This document shows positions 42,359 through 53,100 of a stretch of DNA of 64,000 nt, in pieces. Source of the DNA: Ciona savignyi (lineage: Eukaryota > Chordata > Ascidiacea > Phlebobranchia > Cionidae); the NCBI GenBank assembly GCA_000149265.1, contig CH003403.1, positions 661,345 through 725,344 of the forward strand, in the 5' to 3' direction. Position numbers and translations under genes: made by a program. Position 1 is the stretch's first letter; each line of letters starts with the position of its first letter. The notes beneath the pieces were generated by a model, which had not been told where the DNA came from, made no database searches, and saw only the letters and a program-made list of their open reading frames with translations.

Positions 42359-42366
42359 TCACGTGA
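42359..42366. promoter_or_regulatory. Candidate E-box in the IER3IP1 upstream region
   Basis: 'tcacgtga' is a perfect palindromic E-box about 340 bp upstream of the IER3IP1 start. Occupancy is inference. Confidence 0.25.
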
Positions 42367-42564
42367 CATACGGTGACGAAATGACGAAACTTCTTGCAAT
42401 TAGAATTTTTACATCTATTAAATCAGTGGTTTCACGCAATCCACGCTAAGCTCATTGGCAAGGACACTATTTTTAATGTTTTAACGACTGTTTGTGTTGC
42501 TGTCTTTCCCTATTCCTGTAATGTAATTTTTTATATTGCTGCTATTTTTAATACTTGGGCAAAA

Positions 42565-42600
42565 TGGATAGGATAGGATAGGATAGGGTGGATAGGATAA
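42565..42600 (+). repeat. GGATA simple repeat
   Basis: 'ggataggataggataggg' run, the complement of the SINE tail, here with no recognisable minus SINE body next to it. Confidence 0.7.
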
Positions 42601-42620
42601 GAGACATATATATATTTTTT

Positions 42621-42650
42621 TTACCGAGCCAAGTTTCGAACTTTTGACTT
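42621..42650 (-). repeat. Short tRNA-like SINE scrap
   Basis: 'ttaccgagccaagtttcgaa' matches the 3' end of the second SINE family. Confidence 0.5.
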
Positions 42651-42704
42651 TTCGTAGTCCAAATTTTGACTTTTCGTAGTCCAACTGATTAACTTAATGG
42701 GTTA

Positions 42705-43443
42705 ATGCAAAGATTTTTAACCAAAGGGTTGTAGTTTCGAAACTGGTCGCCAGCCAGTCGTCGTTTGTGTTCTTGGGCAAGGCACTTACCGGATCTTGCC
42801 TGAACCTAGTGGAATGATATGTCTTCTCAATCGAAGTAACGCTTCAATCATATACAACACACTGCAATAGCTCCGGTAACCCGAATGTGGTCGTGAGGTG
42901 CAGGCCCGGTGCTAGGAACCGCGGGGCCCAATTAGAAATGTGATTGCGGGGCCCCTACTCTTCATAGCAAAATTTATGGGTGTTAATATATCATAAAATA
43001 CATACCAGTACATACAAACTACAAAAATAGACATTTAATACTTGCTATAAAACAAATTAAAGGTAATGTGGCTGCTTATTTACGATATATTGTTTTACTT
43101 CCATTCCATGTATAGCAACCATATCCATTATGACGTAACAGGCAGACACAGAACTATAAATTTGACTTAGTTACGATGCACAACAAATTGATATTATGAG
43201 AAAGAATTTTATTTCACTTTTAATTTTACGTTTTAGTAGTATTTTAAACCTCGTAATACAGAAAGACCCCCGCTAGGGCGGGGCCCCTTCAAGGTGCGGG
43301 GCCCAATTTGATCTAATCGGTCAAATCGGCCTAAAACCGGCCCTGGTGAGGTGATCTGACGATTGCCCGTGTGTTAACGATTACCTATGTGTTAACTGAC
43401 CCCCTTCCGTTTTCCCATTAACGAGGATAAACATGAATATCCT
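42705..43443 (+). repeat. tRNA-SINE split by a hAT-type MITE
   Basis: SINE head and body 42705-42900, MITE at 42901-43345, SINE 3' block 43346-43443 ('gtgaggtgatctgacgattg' to 'atgaatatcctaccc'). The SINE lines up across the insert once one copy of 'gtgaggtg' is dropped. Confidence 0.85.
42901..43345. mobile_element. 445-bp hAT-type MITE
   Basis: Ends 'caggcccggtgctaggaacc' and 'cctaaaaccggccctg' are imperfect inverted repeats. The exact 8-bp duplication 'gtgaggtg' lies at 42893-42900 and 43346-43353. A longer relative in the opposite orientation lies at 57250-57796. Confidence 0.9.
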
Positions 43444-43508
43444 ACCCTATATTTTCGTACTTTAATATTGTACACATTTCTGCCTATAACAAAAATATAA
43501 CATTTTTA

Positions 43509-43623
43509 GGTCTTGTTCATTTCACCATACACGAAAGCATCCTATGCCCGACCCTTGTAACCAGGCAAATGTCATTGACCTATGTGACGAAAACGTATCA
43601 GGAAAAAACTGCACCCTTAAATA
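43509..43623 (+). pseudogene. Possible exon relic
   Basis: After an acceptor-like 'atttttag' one frame reads SCSFHHTRKHPMPDPCNQAN and on to CDENVSGKNC, then stops inside a MITE. The 'HP.PDPC' pattern recalls the start of an EGF module in LDL-receptor-related proteins, but nothing else of such a gene is nearby. Confidence 0.2.
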
Positions 43624-43745
43624 AAGATTGCGTTTTAAACGTGGGGTTGGAGTTGGGGTTAGTTCCAGAGTTGAGATTAGTGTTTGCGACTGGGTTTGAA
43701 TTATTTTCTATAATTTTACTTTTTCCCTCCTTTTAGTGTTAAGCA
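43606..43745 (+). mobile_element. MITE family A copy
   Basis: 'acccttaaataaagattgcg', 'ggagttggggttagttcc', 'tccctccttttagtgtt'. Confidence 0.55.
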
Positions 43746-44112
43746 AAAAATAGTCGCTTTTCGGACTGCGGTGCTTGTTGTAGACACACATTCACAGAGA
43801 CTTGTGTAGCCTATACTTGCGGTTAAAAAATATGCCGATTTTTGCGTTGAGTGTAAGGTGTTCTGTTGGGGTATTTACAACTATGCAATTCAAGAATAAA
43901 ACATATATAGCAATTTTAATACCTTGTTCGCAAAAAAACTTTATTTCAGTTAATCCACGCCGGCTGAGTTTATTTTGTTATCACCTCATGAGGTCATTGG
44001 TATTTTTCACCTCATGACGTCATTGACACTTAGAGCAGTTGTTTGCCACCCACGTCATTTTTTACATGTACGTACACATCTACGAGTGAAGATTTCTGGT
44101 TTTTCTATTTAG

Positions 44113-44285
44113 TGGAGATTCCGCTGCCAGTCAAGTCAAGCTCCACGCCATGTGTGTACATATGGGGTCGGAACGGAGATTTATGTACCAGGTATAGACG
44201 GCAGCCGATCCTGGGACTTGGTCCCGGCCAACTAGACGTTGAAAAACCCCCGGACCCACAGACACATCTAGTCCATATTAGATAA
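44113..44285 (+). CDS. Possible 3' exon of unknown gene
   Basis: After a good acceptor ('ttctatttag') a frame runs to TAA: VEIPLPVKSSSTPCVYIWGR, then LCTRYRRQPILGLGPGQLDV, then PDPQTHLVHIR. A second frame is also open for much of it. No family recognised and no upstream exon found; could be chance. Confidence 0.25.
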
Positions 44286-44319
44286 GTTCCAAAACTTTTT
44301 CAATTACTTAAATGATACA

Positions 44320-44640
44320 ACTCCTGAAGAATGTCCTGCATGCCTGTTACAATTATGATTAGGTGACTATTATTATTAATTGATATCGGGTATTTATTAG
44401 GATAATTGTCTACTTTTTGATATTTAAAGCATTATTGTCAACGAACTAACTTTCCACTAGCTGTGATCTTAATTTTAACTTCTGGTCAGGCACTGTGCTC
44501 GGAAGAAGCCATTTCTTTAAAAAAAACTCGATGTTTGTCACGGGGAATTCCCCTAGGCTTCATTTCCAAAATGTCATGCTTTGCATATCGACACAGTGTT
44601 ATCTAACGATTCGTGCAGTTTCGACCATAACTATTGCAGG
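44320..44640 (-). repeat. Diverged 336-bp-type unit
   Basis: Minus-strand traces of the unit at the left of the window: 'ggggaattcccctagg', 'ttgcatatcgacacagtgtt', 'atctaacgattcg'. Confidence 0.5.
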
Positions 44641-44888
44641 AGATGACAGTGCGACATATCATTGTCCGGCCTGTTGGTCTAACGCAGGCATGGGCAACCC
44701 CTGGCACTCGTGCCCAACTTGGCACGCGAGCTCGTATTTCTGGCACGCCAGTTCAAGATATTAGATTCCTTTCTCTTAAAGATGATACCTTAAAAGTTGT
44801 TGTACTATTTGAGCTTTGGCCACGTGCATAAAATGTTTATTACCGTAAGTTGTGAAGATTTGAATATTTATTAGAGCGGCAAAAATAT

Positions 44889-45190
44889 TGTCCGGCCCGG
44901 TGGTCTAGCGGTTAAGTGCGTCGCCTTTCAATCGAAAGGTTGCAGGTGCGAAACTGGTCGCTAGCTAGTCGGTTGTGTCCTTGGGCAAGGCACTTTACGG
45001 ACATTGCCTGAACCCAGCGGATTAATGGGTTCTAACAAATTGAAGGAACGTGTCTATCATATACAACACACTGCAATAGCTCCGGTAACCCGACGATGGG
45101 CGCGAGGTGATCTGACGATTGCCCGTGTGATAACCTCCTAGGTTTTCCCATTCACGGGGATAAACATGAATATCCTATCCTATATCCTAT
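44889..45190 (+). repeat. tRNA-SINE, full length, nested
   Basis: A very clean copy: 'tccggcccggtggtctagcg' to 'tatcctatcctatatcc', inside the 1455-bp hAT element. Confidence 0.9.
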
Positions 45191-45647
45191 TACCGTTTTA
45201 TTGTTACTCAACAAACACCAAAGAGTACAACAATCCGCTTGCAAGTTTCTTAACCTGCTGCCACAGACGAATCGGACGTGAGAGAAATTTGTACGTTTGT
45301 GCAGCCAACCAGATGTAGTTAATATCAGTTACCCGTAGCATCCTAATTTACTTTTGTTAGCAATTTAAGATACAAAATGTTATAAGGCTAAACAGGATGT
45401 ACGATGTACCGGTAAGGTCATTCGGCATCGCTAAAGGTCATAAATGCATATTTCGGCAACTAAAAAAGAGCGGTAACTTATTTTACATAAGCTCATCGTT
45501 ACGTTTATCAAATTGCGTTAATGAGAGTAAAAATTCATCGTTGAACACACTTTTTCACCTGCCTAAGGTTTGCTCTATCAGTAATGGTACAGCGCTTGCT
45601 TATTTTGCAGTAAAGATAAAAATTAAAAGTCATTACTGTAAAACAGC

Positions 45648-45870
45648 GGTTCTAAAACTGGGGTCCGCGGTCTTTTGGGGACCGCGTAACAATTTTCTGG
45701 GACCGCAAAGCACCTTCCAAAAAATTTAAACGACGCTTCTTAAAAAAAACTGTGTAAAATTAAGTTTTTACGCAACTTTTCTTCCAATCAACTTAACAAA
45801 CAATTTGTCATGAAAGCTTACAGGCTACATAGGCATTTATGACATCACAAGAAGCTATTTGATGTCACAT
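45648..45870 (+). mobile_element. hAT-like element, one end only
   Basis: Starts 'cagcggttctaaaactgggg', then 'tccgcggtcttttggggacc'. The same ~200 bp recurs at 52437-52645. The other terminus is not visible, so both are truncated or the end is diverged. Confidence 0.65.
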
Positions 45871-46432
45871 TAGTACAATTCAAAAGTACAGAACTCCTAC
45901 TATAGTAGAAAATAGTAAAACTTCTCCTATTGTAGTAGGAGTAAACATTCAAAAAATGCCAAGGTCAGAGGCGTCTCGTTTTTCCTTTAAGCCGTGCATC
46001 CGGGTTAATATGCTTTGTTTTAGAATTTTAACGTTGCTAAATTTTTCGTTTTACGAATTGTTAGTTGGCACGCGAAAGGTTTTTTCCATTAATTTTAGCC
46101 GATTTTGGCACCCAGGCCGAGAAAGGTTGCCCACCCCTGGTCTAACGGTTAAGTGCGTCGCCTTTCAATCGAAGGGTTGCAGGTGCGAAACTGGTCGCTA
46201 GCTATTCGGTTGTGTCCTTAGACAAGGCACTTTACGGACATTGCCTAAACCCAGCGTATTAATGGGTTCTACCAAATTCAAGGAACGTTTATATCATATA
46301 CAATACACTGCAATAGCTCCGGTAACCCGACGATGAGCGCGAGGTGATCTGACGATTGCCCGTGTTTTAACCCCCTTGGTTTTCCCATTCACAGGGATAA
46401 AGATGAATATCCTATCCTATCCTATATCATGA

Positions 46433-46580
46433 CTGTTACAATCAAGATTTAGAAAAAAGACAAATCTTAATTTTTGGGTACTGTACTGGGCAATTTATTT
46501 ACTTTCTTTAACAAACTAATAACTCATTAAATCTGATTTAAATTGTAACCTCCTGTCAAGCGCGATGCTCGAAATAAATT
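46433..46580 (-). repeat. Diverged 336-bp-type unit
   Basis: 'aaatctgatttaaattgtaa' followed by 'ctgtcaagcgcgatgctc' matches the minus strand of the unit at 1-411. Confidence 0.5.
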
Positions 46581-46670
46581 ATGATATTTATGATTTACAA
46601 AGGGTTCTTTGCGTAGCCTTATATAATAGCAAAATTAACGTGATTAATTTACATATACTCTAAGTCACCT

Positions 46671-47290
46671 CATGCTCTAATTGCTGGAGGTATTACAGTA
46701 TGTTGATGGTTGGTTGATTTATATTCTCCCGGGTTGGAAGCCAGGCTTTATCCACGGGTATTTATCCACGTAAGACACTTCATGCTCACAGTCGAGTTGC
46801 TGGAGCTATTACAATGTGTGGATGGTTGGATCATTTATATCCTAGTGTGTGGGAAGCCAGGCATTATCCACGGGTATTGTAAGACACCTCATGTCCACAG
46901 TCCAGTTTCTGGAGCAATTACAGTGTGTGAATGGTTTGTTCATTTATATCCTCGTGGGTGGGAAGCCTGGCTTAATCCATGGTTATCGTAAGATACCTCA
47001 TGCTCACAGTCTAGTTGCTGGTTCTATTACAGTGTGTGGATGGTTGTTTGATTTATATTCTCGTGGGTTGGAAGCCAGGCTTTATCCACGGTTATCGTAA
47101 GACACCTCATGCTCACAGTCGAGTTGCTGGTGCTGTTATAGTGTGTAGATAGATGGTTTATTTATATCCTCGTGTGTGGGAAGCTAGGTTTTAACACGAG
47201 TATCGTAAGACCTTTATCTACGGGTATCGTAAGACATCTCGTGCCCACAGTCAAGTTGTTGGAGTTATTACAGTGTGTGGATGGTTGTGT
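46671..47290 (+). repeat. ~109-bp tandem repeat, six units, SINE-related
   Basis: Units begin near 46671, 46781, 46890, 46999, 47108 and 47240. Each has 'catgctcacagtcgagttgc', 'gctattacagtgtgtggatg' and 'gaagccaggctttatccacg'. The first two blocks align with the minus-strand SINE text 'gcgcccaccgtcgggttacc' and 'gctattgcagtgtgttg'. Related units occur at 52870-53100 and 54280-54370. Confidence 0.85.
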
Positions 47291-47315
47291 GAATAGAAGT
47301 TGTAGAATTGCCTTA

Positions 47316-47729
47316 TTAATCTGTTGAAATTTCGTAACAAACCACACAAATTAAAGTCAATAACAAAAGTACTTTTATAATGTTCAAAACGAATATGTTT
47401 TTAATCTCCTGAGCGTAGATTTTATAGCCAAACACCTTTTTCGTAATTCTAAAATTTATTTCTTCTCTTTTTAATCGCTCAGCGCGTTCTTTCGCAGAAA
47501 TCGATTCTGTTTGTATATATGTACGAGCATATGGTATTAGTCGTTTTAAAATATTTACTGCAAAGAGTAAATCTTTGTAAATGTTTTTAGTGTGAGCTCT
47601 TTTGGCTTGCCAGTTACTTTGTAATGCAACTTTTAACTTGCAGATTAATACAAACGTTTGCTTATGAAAGCACAATTTATAGGAAGTTTTAATGTTGTGG
47701 GCAAAAATACCAAAGATGTTTAGATGCAT
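47316..47729 (-). pseudogene. Secreted-peptide gene copy A, truncated
   Basis: Minus-strand copy of the upstream/5' region and the first codons of the peptide gene family. The start codon reads ATT instead of ATG, and homology stops after about 10 codons where the 109-bp repeat begins. The upstream part is open for 137 codons (KDLLFAVNILKRLIPYARTY, ESISAKERAERLKREEINFR), partly kept in copy B; whether that frame is translated is unknown. It lies 57 bp downstream of copy B's last exon, in tandem with it. Confidence 0.6.
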
Positions 47730-47734
47730 TTGAG

Positions 47735-47740
47735 TTTATT
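47735..47740 (-). terminator. Poly(A) signal of peptide gene copy B
   Basis: AATAAA on the minus strand 46 bp after the stop of copy B; the plus-strand copy C has AATAAA at 53871-53876 in the same place. Confidence 0.6.
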
Positions 47741-47785
47741 GACATTGCTTGTTGAACACACTTAATGTCGCATTCATCCATAACA

Positions 47786-48470
47786 TTATCCACCTCTTGG
47801 GGGACGATCCATTTCTACTTCTTGTAAATTGAAGTTGAAATCCATTTCTAAAAATATGTTTGTGCGAAATATCAAAGACTGTCACAATCACATTCTTCAA
47901 GCTGATATCGTTCAGAATAGGATAGGATAGGATATTCATGTTTATCCCCGTGAATGGGAAAACCTAGGGGGTTATCACACGGGCAATCGTCACATCACAT
48001 CGCGCCCATCGTCGGGTTACCGGAGCTATTGCAGTGTGTTGTATATGATAGACACGTTCCTTCAATTTGGTAGAACCCATTAATTCGCTGGATTCAGGCA
48101 ATGTCCGTAAAGTGCCTTGCCCAAGGACACAACCGACTAGCTAGCGACCAGTTTCGCACCTCCAACCTTTCGATTAAAAGGCGACGCACTTAACCGCTAG
48201 ACCACCGGGCCGGACGCCCGGTGGTCTAGCGGGTAATCAAACATCAAGTTAGCCAGAATTTGCATTTGTCCAATCAAGGAGATAAAATAAAAAGTATCCT
48301 ATCTTATTTAATAGTTGGCCCAATTGTAACATTTTTTGCCTGTAATATTTACCTGGAATGCTTTCTTGTTCGTTGTATTGACGACGACGGCGGCCTCCCA
48401 ACAGTACACTACTTCCAGTCGCAACAAGCAGCACGAATGTGAAGAGAAGTAGTAGAATTGCCTTATTCAT
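47786..48470 (-). CDS. Small secreted peptide, copy B
   Basis: Two exons: 48470-48353 and 47847-47786 (TAA), GT-AG and in phase, 59 residues. Residues 1-20 (MNKAILLLLFTFVLLVATGS) are a clear signal peptide. The rest is short: a basic run (GGRRRRQ), then EQESIP, and an acidic exon 2 part (FNFNLQEVEMDRPPRGG). Copy C has the same two-exon layout and 3' signal. If the intron is kept, a different end (GKYYRQKMLQLGQLLNKIG...) is read, so two forms are possible. A ~50-nt intron just before the ATG is likely, by comparison with copy C. The intron holds a whole SINE. No cysteines; no family recognised. A secreted host peptide, hormone-like or defence role, is only a guess. Confidence 0.65.
47918..48220 (-). 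repeat. tRNA-SINE, full length
   Basis: 'aggataggataggatattca' to 'gaccaccgggccggac'; sits in the intron of peptide gene copy B and is absent from copy C, so it came after the duplication. A short 'cgcccggtggtctagcggg' inverted echo follows. Confidence 0.85.
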
Positions 48471-48544
48471 CTGTTGAAATTTCGTTACAAACCACATAAA
48501 TTAGAGTCAAAAACAAACCTACCTTTGAAATGTTTAAAACGAAG

Positions 48545-48800
48545 ATGTTTTTAATCTTATGAGCGTTTGATTTTATAGCCAAATAACTTTTTCGTAATTC
48601 TAAAATTTATTTCTTCTCTTTTTGATCGCTCAGCGCTTTCGTTCGCAGAAATCGATTCTGTTTGTATATATGTACGAGCATATGGCATTAGTCGTTTTAA
48701 AATATTTACTGAAAAGAGCAAATCTTTGTAATTTGCCAGTGTGAACTGGTTTGGTTTGCCTCTTACTTTGTGGTACAACGTTTAACTTGCAGATTAATAC
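48545..48800 (-). promoter_or_regulatory. Conserved upstream block of peptide gene copy B
   Basis: Nearly the same ~250 bp stands before copies A (47390-47720) and D (53885-54220), and its proximal 90 bp before copy C. It contains 'acatatatacaaacagaatc' and 'agattaaaaacat'. It may be 5' UTR, promoter or both. Confidence 0.45.
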
Positions 48801-49039
48801 AAATGGTTTGTTTAAGAAAACACAATTTATAGGACAACTTTATTTAATTAAAAACAATTAAGCTTATACCATAAATAATAATTAATGCATTTGCAGACGT
48901 TTTATCAATGTAATTATCGCAATCTTTAAAGTAGCTTAAGGTTACACAAATACGCATTGCCAGGTTAAGTCTATTGCCCTGTACGTCGGGTCTAGGTTGT
49001 ATAGTACGGTGGCCCATAAGGGCAATCCTGAAATTTTAT

Positions 49040-49500
49040 TTCAGTCTACAAAACTATTTCATAATCGACAAAAATATTTTCAAATCGACAAATATATTTT
49101 CAAATCGACAAAAATATTTTCAAATCGGCAAAAATATTTTCAAATCGGCAAAAATATTTTCAAATCGGCAAAAATATTTTCAAATCGTCAAAACTCTTTT
49201 GCCGATCGGCAAATCTATTTTGACAATCGGCAAAACTTTTTTGTAGCCAATCGACAAAACTCTTTTGCAAATCGACAAAACTATTTTGACAATCGGCAAA
49301 AGTATTTTGTCGATCGGCAAATCTTTTTTTGTAGCCAATCGGCAAAACTATTTTGTCAATCGGCAAAACTTTTTTAGGAACCGCAAATCTTTAATTCACT
49401 GTCGACAAAAGTATTTTCAAGTCGAAAATGTATTTTCGAGTCGAAAATGTATTTTCGAGTCGACACATGTATTTTTGAGTCGGAAAAAGTAATTTTGACT
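49040..49500 (+). repeat. Minisatellite of ~20-bp units, left arm
   Basis: About 22 units such as 'caaatcggcaaaaatatttt', with variants 'cgacaaaactattttgac' and inserts of 'gtagccaat'. Confidence 0.9.
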
Positions 49501-50489
49501 TAGGTTCAAAAAACTGCCGTTAAAATCTTTACAAGGTTTGTCCAAGGAAACAACCGACTTGTTGCTTACAGCGGCTGGTTTCTATCGGCCACCTTTCGGC
49601 TAAGAGTCCTGCGCGCCGCATCACTAAGCCAATCGTCCAGGCGACTAGGCTTAGAATTTATTTAACAATATTGTTTGTTTTTTTGTAAAGTTATTATCAT
49701 ACTAATAATGTACATGTATCATAAAGCTAAGCTACTCAACCGTCCAACTTCTACGAGGGCGAATATCAAATGGGGAGAGAATTAAGCGATAATAGCAAAA
49801 AAGAAAGGATATATTCGTTCTGCACTGCATGAAACAATGAGATAGCCTACAGCCAATCAGAATCGCCACAGTTTTTATTATACTAAACTTGCTTTATATA
49901 TTTTTGTCAATGACAAGAGGTTAAATGTGTTTGCTTTGCTATTGTTTGACGCCGAAAACACAATAAAAAAATCAAACTGGTTTATTTTTGACACACCGGC
50001 AAACTGTAGGCCTACTGCAGTCTATCACACTAGTATGCCACTGCAATAGCTTATAGTAATTACTCTTTTTTAAACAGGCCTAGTTACTGCAACAACGTGA
50101 CATTTTGTGGTGGTTCTGATTGGCTCTCATTGGTTAATGCAGAACGACTATATCCTTTCTTTTTTTGCTATTATCGCTTAATTATCTCCCCATTTGATAT
50201 TTGACCTCGTAGAAGTTGGACGGTTGGGTAGCTTAGCTTTATGATACATGTACATTATTAGTATGATAATAACTTTACAAAAAAACAAACAATGTTGTTA
50301 AATCAATTCTAAGCCTCGTCGTTAAATCAATTCTAAGCCTTTGACGATTGGCTTAGTGATGCGGCGCGCAGGACCCTTAGCCGAAAGGTGGCCGATAGAA
50401 ACTTGCCGCTGTAAGCAACAAGTCGGTTGTGTCCTTGGACAAACCTTGTAAAGACTTTAACGGCAGTTGCTTGAACCTAGTCAATATTA

Positions 50490-51120
50490 CCTTTTCCGGC
50501 TCAAAAATACATTTGTCGACTCGAAAATACTTAGGTCGACAGTGAATTAAAGATTTTCGGTTCCTAAAAATGTTTTGCCGATTGACAAAATAGTTTTGCC
50601 GATCGGCAAAAGAGTTTTGTCGATTGTCTACAAAAAAGATTTGCGGATCGGCGAAATAGTTTTCCCGATTTGAAAATATTTTTGTCGATTTGCAAAAGAG
50701 TTTTGTCGATTGGCTGCAAAAAAAGATTTGCCGATCGGTAAAAGAGTTTTGCCGATTGTCAAAATAGTTTTGCCGATTGTAAAAATAGTTTTGCCGATTG
50801 GCTACAAAAAAGTTTTGCCGATTGTCAAAATAGTTTTGCCGATCGGTAAAAGAGTTTCGCCGATTGGCAAAATAGTTTTGCCGATCGGCAAAAAAGTTTT
50901 GACGATTGGCAACAAAAAAGTTTTGCCGATTGTCAAAATACTTTTGCCGATTGTAAAAATAGTTTTGCCGATTGGCTACAAAAAAGTTTTGCCGATTGTC
51001 AAAATAGTTTTGCCGATCGGCAAAAGAGTTTTGCCGATTTGAAAATATTTTTGCCGATTTGAAAATATTTTTGCCGATTTGAAAATATTTTTGTCGATTA
51101 TGAAATAGTTTTGTAGACTG
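50490..51120 (-). repeat. Minisatellite of ~20-bp units, right arm
   Basis: Reverse complement of the left-arm array but longer (about 630 against 460 bp), so the arms differ in unit number. Confidence 0.9.
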
Positions 51121-51389
51121 AAATAAAATTTCAGGATTGCCCTTATGGGCCACCGTAGTATAGGATGATAATACACAGACAATCCAAAGTCTTACAAGTA
51201 AATATTTAAAGATTTCATTACTGTCTGATAGTCTCATAACGTTCGAGGGAAAGAGAGTATTCTATCAAGCTGTTAAGAAAGAATGCAATATCCTGTTAAC
51301 AGATGATTTCAGGAAACTATTAAGTTGCCGCGGGAACTCTGGTAAAAGTGGCGATTAATAATTTTTGAGCTGATATCCCTTCGTACATC

Positions 51390-51600
51390 GGGATCTTTAT
51401 CCCAACAAAACAGCTAGCAGGTGCACATTCAACACCTTTATTTTACAAAGCACTGCTCCAATATTACAAAACTTTCCAGCTAAACGAGAACACCGGCGCG
51501 CAGCCTAGCACATGCTGCTTCCAACCAAACAAACATTGGGGAATCACTGTTAATCAGCAAAACACTGTTAAAAAACAATGACTAAGGAAGACTACGTCTC
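51390..51600 (+). repeat. Direct duplicate of 54680-54890
   Basis: Shared text includes 'cacattcaacacctttattt', 'acaaagcactgctcca', 'gagaacaccggcgcgcagcc' and 'aaacaaacattggggaatca'. Unknown nature. Confidence 0.75.
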
Positions 51601-52256
51601 GTAATATCTTGCTGCTCTGTCTGCTCAAACAAGTCCATTAATTGCTTATACGCCATCTAAAAGGGCTTGTATTGTTGTTTACGCCTAAATTAAATCATTA
51701 GGACAATTCAACATTTTGATACAAAATTGTATTATTTGATTTTATTGCGAACACGATTTCAAGGAAAAAAATATAGGTGGTGTGTATTTCTATCACGTGA
51801 AGAAGGGTAGAGGGCAGTCGTACATGGGTCTATCTGCTGCTTGGTTGGGTTTAGCGGCCACGTCTAATTTTACCGAATTTTATTAAAATAATGCGTGAAT
51901 AGCCTTCATAGATGAGTTGTATTTATTCCACAGCTGTCTATTGTTTAACGACACTGGCAAGGTACTTGGCTGTATTGTTTAACTTTAATATATCTGGGAA
52001 AAACGGGATATACTGTGTTGCCTACAAGAGATTTGAAAGGGTCCAATTCTCCGCGAACTCGCGCCACAATTTATTTTCTATAGTGTATATTACCCGGGAA
52101 GAAACCATTAAGGATATTGTTTGTTGAAACAATTAGAGAGAAAACTCTACTTGCTAAGTTTCTGTGAAAAAAAATCGTTGCATTGCAGATATTCGTTTGC
52201 TGCAACTAACACATTTTAGAACCATTTGTCCACACGACCGTACCGTACTAGCCCGA

Positions 52257-52378
52257 TTTTTTTTACCGAGCTAAGTTTCGAACCCATGATCGGCTCATCG
52301 CTAGGACCGTTTTTGTATAAGAGTCGGTATATGTATCGGTCGCGTTAACCATTTTGCCACACGACCTTACCCTACTAG
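52257..52378 (-). repeat. Short tRNA-like SINE
   Basis: 'ttttttaccgagctaagttt', 'gaacccatgatcggctcatc', 'gtcgcgttaaccattttgcc'. One of the best copies of the second family. Confidence 0.7.
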
Positions 52379-52436
52379 CTCGATTAAAAAACAATCCTGT
52401 TCGCAATCGCAATACAAACATCTAGTGCAGCGGTTC

Positions 52437-52645
52437 TCAAACTGGGGTCCGCGGTCTTTTTGGGTCCGCGAGACAATTTTCTGGGACCGCGAAGCACCTT
52501 CAAAAAATTAAAACGTCGCTACTGAAGAAAAAAAATTGTGTAAAATTAAGTTTTCACGCAACTTTTCTTCGAATCAACATAACAAACAATTTGTCATGAA
52601 AGCGTACAGGCTACATAGGCATTTATGACCTCACAACAATTTACA
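52437..52645 (+). mobile_element. hAT-like element, one end only
   Basis: 'cagcggttctcaaactgggg', 'tccgcggtctttttgggtcc', 'aacaatttgtcatgaaagcg'; matches 45648-45870. Confidence 0.65.
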
Positions 52646-52869
52646 GTGTTACGGTGTATATTGTTCATCAAAACTAGAAAGTGTCAACCACGTGTGAACC
52701 AACAACATTTTTAAAACCCCTGTTTAGTGTCCCCCAAATTTTCTGTACGCAAATATGACCGGGTTTCCTGAATTACCTCATTCCCCTTTATATATCTTAT
52801 GCAAAGTGTATTACGTTTGTTTCTGCAAGCACAAACTAATAGGTTCTCTAGTTACCAATTCAGGCTTGA

Positions 52870-53100
52870 TCCACGGGTATGGTAAGTGTGATAAAAGCCT
52901 GGCTTCCCACCCACGAGGACATAAATGAACCAACCATCTACACGCCGTAATAGCTTCAGAAACTCGATTGTGGGTTTAAGTTATCTTACGATACACGTGG
53001 ATAAAGCCTAGGTTTCCATCCACGAGGATATAAATGAACCAACCATCCGCACACTGTAATTACTTCAGCAACTCGTCTGTGGGCTTGACGGTGATTTAAG
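52870..53100 (-). repeat. 109-bp repeat units, minus orientation
   Basis: Two to three units: 'agcctggcttcccacccacg', 'aaatgaaccaaccatctac', 'aactcgattgtgggttt'; mirror of 46671-47290. Confidence 0.8.

Larger units (their letters stand above)
44685..46139. mobile_element. 1455-bp hAT-type element carrying nested insertions
   Basis: Ends 'caggcatgggcaacccctgg' and 'aggttgcccacccctg' are inverted repeats. The exact 8-bp duplication 'gtctaacg' is at 44677-44684 and 46140-46147. It holds a SINE (44889-45190) and part of another hAT-like element (45648-45870). No transposase frame survives. Confidence 0.88.
44664..46435 (+). repeat. tRNA-SINE split by a 1.45-kb hAT element
   Basis: Head 'gtccggcctgttggtctaac' to 44684; after the insert the SINE resumes at 46148 with 'gttaagtgcgtcgcctttca' and runs to the 'tatcctatcctat' tail. 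Confidence 0.88.
49000..51162. mobile_element. Foldback-like element with long tandem-repeat arms
   Basis: Arms 49000-49873 and 50104-51162 are reverse complements, from 'tatagtacggtggcccataa' at the outer ends to 'ggatatattcgttctgca' near the centre. Each arm holds a minisatellite of ~20-bp CGGCAAAA units, a diverged SINE tRNA-like piece and a conserved block. Spacer 49874-50103. Drosophila FB elements are also built this way. No coding capacity: the long frames are repeat translation. Confidence 0.75.

Noticed and set aside
44889..44950. tRNA gene candidate (A and B box-like text)
   Set aside because: Part of the SINE head; no acceptor stem closes, and the same text is repeated dozens of times with SINE bodies.
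50377..51237. 286-codon open frame (-), and similar long frames at 48997-49492
   Set aside because: Translation of the 20-bp minisatellite (repeated NRQ-x-x-F); open in several frames and both arms because of repeat composition.
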